Shown here: piece after piece, positions 6,421 through 13,140 of the stretch
Layout: each line of letters starts with the position of its first letter
Numbering within the stretch: the first letter of the stretch is position 1
NCBI GenBank assembly: GCA_019423565.1
Contig: JAHZBE010000013.1
Coordinates: forward strand, 1 to 34,603
DNA length: 34,603 nucleotides
Direction of reading: 5' to 3'
Source: a bacterium
GTDB lineage: Bacteria; Bacillota_I; Bacilli_A; RF39; UBA660
Translations under genes and position numbers: made by a program
Notes under the pieces: model-generated
What the model was told of the DNA's origin: nothing
Seen by the model: the letters and a program-made list of their open reading frames with translations, nothing else
The model's database searches: none

Positions 6421-6449
6421 AGAATAACATTTATATTTGATTTTGTCAA
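6421..6449 (-). promoter_or_regulatory. Sigma-A-type promoter for the leader peptide
   Basis: Minus strand has TTGACA (6444-6449), a 17-base spacer and TATTCT (6421-6426), a perfect -35 and near-consensus -10 at ideal spacing. Predicted transcription starts near 6414, about 24 bases before the leader ATG. Confidence 0.75.
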
Positions 6450-6468
6450 ATTTATTTTCTAATAACTT

Positions 6469-7935
6469 TTAATTTTTAGTCAAAAGGCCAACCTCAATCA
6501 ATTCATTAGCAAATTTTTTTATATTATCACTCATACTTATTTTAAACGAATATACATCATCATTTTCAATTTTAGAATTAGTTTTTGAATTTGATAATGG
6601 ATAATCATATGGTGTATCTGTTTCTATTTGTTTTTTTAAAGCCGCTATAATATTAGTATTGCTAAATACATATCTCTCAATATCATACAAATTACATACT
6701 TTAATGTGATTGATAATCCAATGATATATTTCATTATTATTATTAATATTTAATTTTTTTGCTACATCTTTATATATAAGTTCTCTCCTAATATAAGATT
6801 CTTCTAATAAGACAACTATTCCAAAACGATTATTATAATCAAAAGTAATATTCTTATCAGTTTCAAAAAAATTATATATTTGCTTAAAGTCTAAATATAT
6901 TTGTTTGAATAATTGTATAACGCTATCACTAATTTTGTTTATTTCTTGATTTATAAATTTTTCTTCTAAACACCTTGTTTTAGCATATGGTACAGTTGAT
7001 TTACTTTCAAAAAATATATAATCATTATTCTTTCTACACATAACATCGGAAGTCTTCAAATTATTACGTCCCTTTTTATAAATTTTCTCTTTCAGAACTT
7101 CATCAAACAAATTAGACTTATCTATTATTTCAAATAGATAATCTTCTAATACATTTTTACCAAATAATGTTCTTAATTTTTCATTAGAGTCCGTTAATCT
7201 ATATAAGAGAGAATCTGTTATAGCCCTAGTAACACAATGTGGTAAAGGTAAACTAGCAATTCCATTATATTCTATAAATGGATATATATAAGATGGTCTT
7301 ACGCAATATAAATAATCGTCTATATTATTTGAAAATTTATCGATTTCTTGTTTAAATTCTTCTCTTGATAACATTAATAAACTAGTAGTTTTAGCATACT
7401 TCAAAACAATATATTGTAATATTTTTGAATCCAAATTAACTTTCAATGAACAGAAAAAACTTAAAGTTGACCCCAATTTTAAAAAGGAATTATAATCAAC
7501 ATTAAATTTATTATTAAATTCTTCTTTCATGTTTACTTCTTTTGAAATATATGTAAAAAAGTAATTATATCTATAATATTTATAAATATTAAATGATTGA
7601 AGATCAAATTGTATAGAACCAAGAACTATTAATAAAAAATCTGCAAATTTTATTGTATTAACTTTACTAGTCAAAACTGGATGTTGGTAATTTTTTATAC
7701 AATTAATCATTTCAATAAATTGATTTATGTTTTTTCCTCTAAAATCCTTAGTTTGATACTCATCAGCTTTTACAGCAAATAATAAAAATGTTTCAAGCTC
7801 CCATGCCATCGGTTGATCGTTTTTTAATTTTATTCCATTGATATCCATGATTTGTTTAGAAAAATATTGTAAAATTCTCATTTTTTCTTCAAATAAATAT
7901 CTTTTAAGAATAACTAACAATTTATCATACTCCAT
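6469..7935 (-). CDS. Hypothetical protein with PD-(D/E)XK nuclease-like motif
   Basis: 488 aa, ATG start preceded by AGAGGTG eight bases upstream. I do not recognise the whole protein. Near residues 265-312 it shows a restriction-endonuclease-like pattern: Glu265 in NVLEDYLFEII, Asp297 in KTSDVMC, a short loop, then a strand with Glu310 and Lys312 in DYIFFESKS. This matches the E...D...ExK arrangement of PD-(D/E)XK enzymes. The N-terminal 250 residues are helical with aromatic-rich stretches and no membrane segment; the C-terminal 150 are also mostly helical. The gene stands alone at the inner end of E3, where cargo and defence genes often sit. A solitary nuclease acting against phage or foreign DNA is a reasonable guess, not shown. 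Confidence 0.6.
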   Translation of the reverse strand: MEYDKLLVILKRYLFEEKMRILQYFSKQIMDINGIKLKNDQPMAWELETFLLFAVKADEYQTKDFRGKNINQFIEMINCIKNYQHPVLTSKVNTIKFADFLLIVLGSIQFDLQSFNIYKYYRYNYFFTYISKEVNMKEEFNNKFNVDYNSFLKLGSTLSFFCSLKVNLDSKILQYIVLKYAKTTSLLMLSREEFKQEIDKFSNNIDDYLYCVRPSYIYPFIEYNGIASLPLPHCVTRAITDSLLYRLTDSNEKLRTLFGKNVLEDYLFEIIDKSNLFDEVLKEKIYKKGRNNLKTSDVMCRKNNDYIFFESKSTVPYAKTRCLEEKFINQEINKISDSVIQLFKQIYLDFKQIYNFFETDKNITFDYNNRFGIVVLLEESYIRRELIYKDVAKKLNINNNNEIYHWIINHIKVCNLYDIERYVFSNTNIIAALKKQIETDTPYDYPLSNSKTNSKIENDDVYSFKISMSDNIKKFANELIEVGLLTKN

Positions 7936-8035
7936 ATTTTATTTCACCTCTAAACTACAGATTAAATGCACCAAATAATATTTTATCATAGATTTAAAAT
8001 CCTGCATCATGCGAATAAGGGGTGTTTAAAATTAA

Positions 8036-8057
8036 AAGCCAGTATAACTACTGACTT
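8036..8057 (-). terminator. Terminator between secA and the E3 cargo
   Basis: Arms AAGCCAGTA (8036-8044) and TACTGACTT (8049-8057), one wobble, T-rich on the minus side. It occupies the same place in E3 as the 2567-2590 hairpin in E1 and shares the AAGCCAG/CTGACTT arms, so E1 and E3 ends are related. Confidence 0.7.
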
Positions 8058-8079
8058 ATTTTTGTTTACATAACTTAAA

Positions 8080-8153
8080 CCCTTTATTTATAAGGGCTGA
8101 TAAAATTTGTGTGCATAACTTTTTAATTCATGCACACATTTTGCACACAAATT
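8080..8153. repeat. E3 inner-end arm repeats
   Basis: CCCTTTATTTATAAGGG (8080-8096) is the palindrome shared with E1 and E2 ends. AAATTTGTGTGCA (8103-8115) is inverted relative to TTTGCACACAAATT (8140-8153), with TGCACACATT at 8131-8140 between them. The GCACACAAATT motif recurs at the other end of E3. Confidence 0.5.
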
Positions 8154-8166
8154 AGCGATTTTGGAC

Positions 8167-8193
8167 AAAAATTGACTATTTTTATCAATTTTT
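8167..8193 (-). terminator. secA terminator supplied by E3
   Basis: Perfect 9-base arms AAAAATTGA (8167-8175) and TCAATTTTT (8185-8193), which can be extended by the flanking TTTTGG and CCAAAA. It is low in GC, so its strength is uncertain. It lies about 40 bases after the secA stop and inside the integrated DNA. Confidence 0.55.
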
Positions 8194-8230
8194 CATTTTT
8201 CCAAAATATCACAAACCCTTATAAAATAAG

Positions 8231-8281
8231 CTATTTCCCACAGCATTGTTTGTACTTTTTCCCACTTCCACATGGGCATGG
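8231..8281 (-). repeat. secA 3'-end copy D (live gene end, E3 junction)
   Basis: The last 17 codons of the functional secA, EPCPCGSGKKYKQCCGK then TAG, form the fourth copy of the tail repeated at 158, 2751 and 4787. By analogy with other gene-end integrations, these bases probably came with the attP of the last element, so they need not be the ancestral codons. Confidence 0.8.
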
Positions 8282-10723
8282 TTCATTTCTACCTATTTTT
8301 TCAACTTTTCTTGTTGTTTTTACTTTATCTTTACTATCATTTGTTCCTGTTGGTTTAGCAACTTCTTTTCTTTCTAAATTTTGTTTAATTTCTGCTTTTA
8401 ATAAATATTTTGTTATTTCTCTATTTATTGTATCAAGCATTTCATCAAATAATTGGAATCCTTCATTAGTATATTCAACTAAAGGGTTATTTTGTGCATA
8501 ACTTCTAAGACCGATACCTTCTTTTAAATGATCCATAGTATTAATATGTTCCATCCAATGTGTATCAATTACTCTTAATGCAATTACCTTTTCAAAATCA
8601 TTTACAATTTCTTCTGGTAAGTCTTTTATTTTATTTTCATATTCGCCTATTATTTTATCTTCTAATATTTGGATTACTTCATCTTTTGATTTATTTATAA
8701 TTTCAGATAATTTCATATTTGAATTTCTAAGTAAATTTTCATTTACATATTCACATATTTCAGAGCAATCAAATTCAAGTAATTCAGGTTGTTCTACTAA
8801 ATGAGACATAACTAAATTATAAATATGATCTTTAATTAAATTTATTATAGATTCATGAATTGAGTCACTATCAAGAATTTCATTTCTTCTTTCATACATT
8901 ATTTCTCTTTGTCTACCCATTACATCATCATATTGAAGTAAACTTTTTCTTATATCGAAGTTATTTCCTTCAACTTTCTTTTGAGCAGTTTCAACATTTC
9001 TAGTCATTGTTTTGCTTCTTAAATTAATTGTTGTTCCAAGACCAGCTGCTTGAAGTAAATCTTTGAATCTATCTGTTCCAAATCTAACCATTAAGTCATC
9101 TTCAAAACTTACAAAGAATTGTGTATAACCTGGGTCACCTTGTCTACCAGCACGACCTCTAAGCTGGTTATCTATACGTCTTGATTCATGTCTTTCTGTA
9201 CCGATTACACATAAACCACCTAATTCCTTTACACCTTCACCTAGTTTAATATCGGTACCACGACCAGCCATGTTAGTAGCGATTGTAACTGATCCTATTT
9301 CACCTGCTTTGGCTATAATTTCTGCTTCTCTCGCATGATTTTTAGCATTTAATACTTCATGCTTAATTCTTTCTTTTTTAAGCATATTACTAATAAGTTC
9401 ACTTGTTTCAATTGCTATTGTACCAACTAGAACTGGTTGTCCTGTTGCATGTCTTTCTTTTATTTCTTTTATAATAGCATTATATTTATCTTGTTTAGTT
9501 GCAAATATTAAATCTGCCATATCTTTTCTTATAACAGGTTTATTTGTTGGAATTTGAATTACATACATGTTATATATATTTCTAAACTCTTCTTCTTCTG
9601 TTTTAGCAGTACCTGTCATACCAGATAGTTTTTTATACATTCTAAATAAATTTTGGAATGTTATAGTTGCAAGTGTCTTAGTTTCTTCATTAATTTTTAC
9701 GCCTTCTTTAGCTTCAATTGCTTGATGTAATCCTTCAGAGAACGCTCTTCCTTGCATAAGTCTTCCTGTAAATTGGTCAACTATAACTACTTTACCATCT
9801 TGTACAACATAATCAACTTCATTTTTCATAGTAAAGTTTGCTCTTAACGCTTGATTTATATGATGAACTAAAGCTGAATATTTAATATCATACATATTAT
9901 CTATTCCATAGAATTTTTCACATTTTTTGCTTCCTTCATCTGTTAAGTTAATACTTTTTGTTTTTTCATCTATTATGAAATCTTCATTTTCTTTTAAATT
10001 CCTAACAAATCTTTGTGCATCAGTATATTGATTATTTGAATGCATCGCACCACCTGATATTATAAGTGGAGTTCTTGCTTCATCTATTAATACAGAGTCA
10101 ACTTCATCGACAATAGCGAAATTAAGTGGTCTTTGTACTCTATCTTCTTTTCTAACAACCATGTTATCTCTTAAATAATCAAAACCAATTTCATTATTTG
10201 TAGAATACAAAACATCACAGTTATATCTTTCTCTCTTTTCTGCTGGAGATAAATCTCTAAGATTTGTTCCTACAGTTAATCCTAAGAATTCAAATATTTG
10301 ACCCATCCAAGCAGCATCTCTACTTGCTAAGTATTCATTAACTGTTATAATATGTACCCCTTCACCAGTTAATGCATTTAAATATGCTGGCATAACAGAT
10401 GTTAATGTTTTACCTTCACCTGTTTTCATTTCAGCAATATTACCATAATGAATTGCAAGTGCACCTAATACCTGTGTATAAAATGGTTTTTCGTTGATTA
10501 ATCTTTTTGCAGCTTCTCTAACAGTCGCAAATGCATCAACAAGTATATCATCTAAAGTTTTCCCTTTTTCTAATTCTTTTTTAAATTCTTCTGTTTTATG
10601 TTGTAACTGTTTATCAGTTAATTTTTCATATTCATCACTTTTTGCTTCTATTTGATCTGCTATTTTCATAAATCTTCTTAATTCTTTATATTCAAAATCA
10701 AATAAGCTTCTTAATATGTTCAT
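8231..10723 (-). CDS. secA: Preprotein translocase ATPase SecA
   Basis: 830 aa, full length for a Bacilli SecA. SecA drives precursor proteins through SecYEG using ATP and works at the cytoplasmic face of the membrane. Walker A is MKTGEGKT (residues 99-106), the DEAD-like box DEVD (206-209), and helicase motifs GTAKTEEEE, TNMAGRGTDI and QLRGRAGRQGD are intact. The C-terminal zinc tail CPCGSGKKYKQCC covers 816-828 with all Cys present. The start ATG has AAAGGAG eight bases upstream. It stands alone between a terminator at 10776-10793 and its own 3' hairpin. Its 3' end is the target of a stack of integrated elements, yet the protein is complete, as expected if each element restores the tail. 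Confidence 0.97.
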   Translation of the reverse strand: MNILRSLFDFEYKELRRFMKIADQIEAKSDEYEKLTDKQLQHKTEEFKKELEKGKTLDDILVDAFATVREAAKRLINEKPFYTQVLGALAIHYGNIAEMKTGEGKTLTSVMPAYLNALTGEGVHIITVNEYLASRDAAWMGQIFEFLGLTVGTNLRDLSPAEKRERYNCDVLYSTNNEIGFDYLRDNMVVRKEDRVQRPLNFAIVDEVDSVLIDEARTPLIISGGAMHSNNQYTDAQRFVRNLKENEDFIIDEKTKSINLTDEGSKKCEKFYGIDNMYDIKYSALVHHINQALRANFTMKNEVDYVVQDGKVVIVDQFTGRLMQGRAFSEGLHQAIEAKEGVKINEETKTLATITFQNLFRMYKKLSGMTGTAKTEEEEFRNIYNMYVIQIPTNKPVIRKDMADLIFATKQDKYNAIIKEIKERHATGQPVLVGTIAIETSELISNMLKKERIKHEVLNAKNHAREAEIIAKAGEIGSVTIATNMAGRGTDIKLGEGVKELGGLCVIGTERHESRRIDNQLRGRAGRQGDPGYTQFFVSFEDDLMVRFGTDRFKDLLQAAGLGTTINLRSKTMTRNVETAQKKVEGNNFDIRKSLLQYDDVMGRQREIMYERRNEILDSDSIHESIINLIKDHIYNLVMSHLVEQPELLEFDCSEICEYVNENLLRNSNMKLSEIINKSKDEVIQILEDKIIGEYENKIKDLPEEIVNDFEKVIALRVIDTHWMEHINTMDHLKEGIGLRSYAQNNPLVEYTNEGFQLFDEMLDTINREITKYLLKAEIKQNLERKEVAKPTGTNDSKDKVKTTRKVEKIGRNEPCPCGSGKKYKQCCGK

Positions 10724-10775
10724 TTAATCATCTCCTTTAGTAATTATAACAAAAATTATATTATTTCACAATAAA

Positions 10776-10793
10776 AGCACTAATAATAGTGCT
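10776..10793 (-). terminator. Terminator of the envelope operon, overlapping its last stop codon
   Basis: Arms AGCACTA (10776-10782) and TAGTGCT (10787-10793) with a 4-base loop, then TTTTATT on the minus strand. The upstream arm includes bases of the stop codon at 10792-10794. Confidence 0.75.
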
Positions 10794-11451
10794 AAATTTT
10801 TTGTCTTTGTTTAAACCTTCTATATATTGTAAACATTATTATAAATGTACATACAATTACCGATATTAATACTATAGTTTGTTTATATGGAAATGTATTA
10901 AGTGTTGGTTTAAACTGCATTTCTATTTTCTTTTCTACATCTCCACTTTTAAGTGTCCAAGTATAAGTATTATTATTTGATATTTCTGCATTAGTAATAT
11001 CCACTTTAAATGGATTAGTTATATTAATTTGAAGTATATCTATATCATTTAAATTTGTTCCAAAATTATTTATATAACTATTCTTTAATTTCAAATTTTG
11101 ACTTACATATATATCTATATACTTATCAGTTTTATTAAATTGTATTTCATCAAATAATTGTTTATATACTTTACTTTCTGTAATATATTCTTCTATTGAA
11201 TCGTAACTATTATTATATGTTACAATAACATTATTATTATTTATAACTACACTATAGTTTTTTTCTGGTACTTTGTTATCTTTAAATATTTTCAATGTTT
11301 TTGAATAAGCATCATTTTCATTTTGATATGTTAAATATAAATCTTCAGATACTGACATATCCTTTTTTATCTCAACATTATAGTTTCCAGAACATCCAGT
11401 TATAATAATTAGCATCACCATTAATATAATAATTTTAAAAAATCTTTTCAT
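10792..11451 (-). CDS. Membrane lipoprotein, LppM-like, unknown function
   Basis: 219 aa. The N-terminus is a lipoprotein signal with lipobox IITGC (Cys at about residue 20), followed by SGNYNVEIKKDMSVSEDL, which resembles the start of LppM/DUF3153-type lipoproteins. The middle is a beta-rich extracellular domain with many Asn and Tyr. A second hydrophobic segment (TIVLISVIVCTFIIMFTIY) sits near the C-terminus before a basic tail, so the protein is anchored at both ends with its middle outside. It is the last gene of a four-gene operon whose members all face the cell surface. The function is not known; the LppM likeness is a weak call. Confidence 0.6.
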   Translation of the reverse strand: MKRFFKIIILMVMLIIITGCSGNYNVEIKKDMSVSEDLYLTYQNENDAYSKTLKIFKDNKVPEKNYSVVINNNNVIVTYNNSYDSIEEYITESKVYKQLFDEIQFNKTDKYIDIYVSQNLKLKNSYINNFGTNLNDIDILQINITNPFKVDITNAEISNNNTYTWTLKSGDVEKKIEMQFKPTLNTFPYKQTIVLISVIVCTFIIMFTIYRRFKQRQKI

Positions 11452-11470
11452 ATTTTTTCTCCTTTGATTA

Positions 11471-12358
11471 CTAATTTTTCTTTATTAAATAATAAGTAAT
11501 ATCTTCATTCTGTAATTTATCTAACGAAATTAAAGATAAATTTGAATAATCAATAGTTTGGCCAAAAGCTTTAGATGTAGAAGGACAAACAAAAGGAACC
11601 GTTGTACTGGATGGACTTACAATCATTAAATTATTTGAAGCATCTATATTATAGATTATAAAATAATCATGATCACATGTTAGAATTGATCCTTCTTTTG
11701 AACTGACTTCTGCTACTACTATACCACCCTGTTTTATAGATTCAATCAAATTTGAAACATTAATTTGATAAATATTAATAGCGCCATATCTTTTTAAAAT
11801 AGTATTTGATATACTTTCTATATCAAACGTACTTGTACACAAATCTATATTGTCAGAATTATAAAAATTAAATATCTTAATTGGATTTATTGGATTTCCA
11901 TAAACAGTAGATAAAGCTATTGACATTGCAGAAATGCTACTTCCAAATGAATTTAAGTATATTTTCTTATTATTACATGTATAAAAAGTATCTTTTAAAT
12001 CTGCATTATTTACATTATAATAATATAAATTTTTGCCTAAGTAAGTTTTAAAATTACTTTTGTAACTAATATTTTCTTCATCATATATATATTCTTCTTT
12101 AGGATGTAATTCATAATATGTTGTAATTTTATTTTCTATTTTAGTTCTCTCTATCCCTGCTTTAGATGAATTATATACACATTTATTTACATTTAATAAA
12201 CTACAAATTATAAAAAATAATAATAAAGATATATTTAATAATATAAAGATATAATTATATTTAGATTTTCTCTTTAGAAAAATTAATATTGGAAATAATG
12301 TTACTGACATTATTTTTAATGCACAAAAAATATATAAAATAATAATATTATTACACAT
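11471..12358 (-). CDS. Membrane-anchored C39-peptidase-like protein with Ser at the nucleophile position
   Basis: I prefer the ATG at 12358 to a GTG nine bases earlier, since GGAG is then 8-9 bases upstream. The protein (about 295 aa) has two hydrophobic segments in the first 60 residues, then an extracellular domain. SFGSSISAMSIALSTVYG resembles the active-site helix of C39-like cysteine peptidases (GCGPTSLAMVL...), but the nucleophilic Cys is Ser. CDHDYFIIYNID fits the catalytic His strand; the usual DP after it reads SPSS. It is probably not a normal cysteine peptidase and could be a binding or structural relative. Its ribosome site overlaps the previous gene's stop codon, so the two are closely coupled. 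Confidence 0.5.
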   Translation of the reverse strand: MCNNIIILYIFCALKIMSVTLFPILIFLKRKSKYNYIFILLNISLLLFFIICSLLNVNKCVYNSSKAGIERTKIENKITTYYELHPKEEYIYDEENISYKSNFKTYLGKNLYYYNVNNADLKDTFYTCNNKKIYLNSFGSSISAMSIALSTVYGNPINPIKIFNFYNSDNIDLCTSTFDIESISNTILKRYGAINIYQINVSNLIESIKQGGIVVAEVSSKEGSILTCDHDYFIIYNIDASNNLMIVSPSSTTVPFVCPSTSKAFGQTIDYSNLSLISLDKLQNEDITYYLIKKN

Positions 12359-12369
12359 TATACCCACTC

Positions 12370-13128
12370 CTATCCTAATTTTTCAAATTTACTGTTTTTT
12401 AATTTATATATTTCATAATTTGTTAAAGATTCTTCATAAAAACTTGAAAGAATAACTTCATATTCCCCATCCATATCGACATCTACAATGTAATTTATAT
12501 TATACATATTAAATTTATAACTCTCATCTATAGAAACATTATTACCTACAATATCAATAATATTATTATTTGAATCAACCATAAATATAGAATTATAAAT
12601 TTTATTTATTTCAGTATCGTATTTATATACATAATATATGTATTCATTTTGATTGTCATTATTTATATCAACTGTTATTTTTTTAAATTCTATATCTTCT
12701 ATATTACTTGTTATTCCATTTAATTTACTTCTTAAAATATTTTTATCATTATCAGATATTTTATCTGTAGTTATAGTATCTGCAACATCTATATTGATAT
12801 TACCTGTATAAGCAAGTAAAGTTATTGATAAATTTAACTCATCTAAATTAGCATTATATAAAATTCCTGAAGTATTTCCGATATATTCATCATTATAAAA
12901 TTTTAAATACCCATCTATAAAACTTGTACCATCATATATTTTATATTTTTCATAATTTAATTTTGGATTAATTTTAACATTATTTTTTATTTTATAATTT
13001 TCATCTTTATATTCAATATAAAGGTTACCACCTATTATTAAAATACCTTGTGTAAAATTATTAAAGATAATCATAATGATATATAATAATATTAATGGTA
13101 ATAATAAAATTATTAATTTCTTTTTCAT
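12370..13128 (-). CDS. Membrane-anchored protein with calcium-loop-like repeats
   Basis: 252 aa with one N-terminal membrane segment (IILLLPLILLYIIMIIF) acting as an uncleaved anchor, and the rest outside the cell. Two short loops, DINNDNQNEYIYY and DVDMDGEYEVILSS, match the acidic DxNxDGxxE pattern of FG-GAP/VCBS-type calcium-binding repeats, each followed by a beta strand. The middle is beta-rich. It lies 12 bases downstream of the hydrolase gene and just ahead of the C39-like gene in the same operon. A role in binding or holding the hydrolase at the wall is possible; no family name is certain. Confidence 0.55.
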   Translation of the reverse strand: MKKKLIILLLPLILLYIIMIIFNNFTQGILIIGGNLYIEYKDENYKIKNNVKINPKLNYEKYKIYDGTSFIDGYLKFYNDEYIGNTSGILYNANLDELNLSITLLAYTGNINIDVADTITTDKISDNDKNILRSKLNGITSNIEDIEFKKITVDINNDNQNEYIYYVYKYDTEINKIYNSIFMVDSNNNIIDIVGNNVSIDESYKFNMYNINYIVDVDMDGEYEVILSSFYEESLTNYEIYKLKNSKFEKLG

Positions 13129-13140
13129 GTTTTTTCCCCT

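Larger units (their letters stand above)
4787..8230. mobile_element. Integrative element E3, innermost and probably youngest
   Basis: Lies between secA tail C (stop at 4787) and the live secA end (stop at 8231). It carries a PD-(D/E)XK-type gene, a threonine-codon leader, a ThrRS fragment and a GNAT gene, all on minus. GCACACAAATT motifs occur at both ends (4964-4984 and about 8131-8153), matching no motif in E2 and differing from E1 by one recurring base. No integrase is present, so it is a cargo-carrying remnant or depends on a helper. Being next to secA, it should be the last to integrate. Confidence 0.65.
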
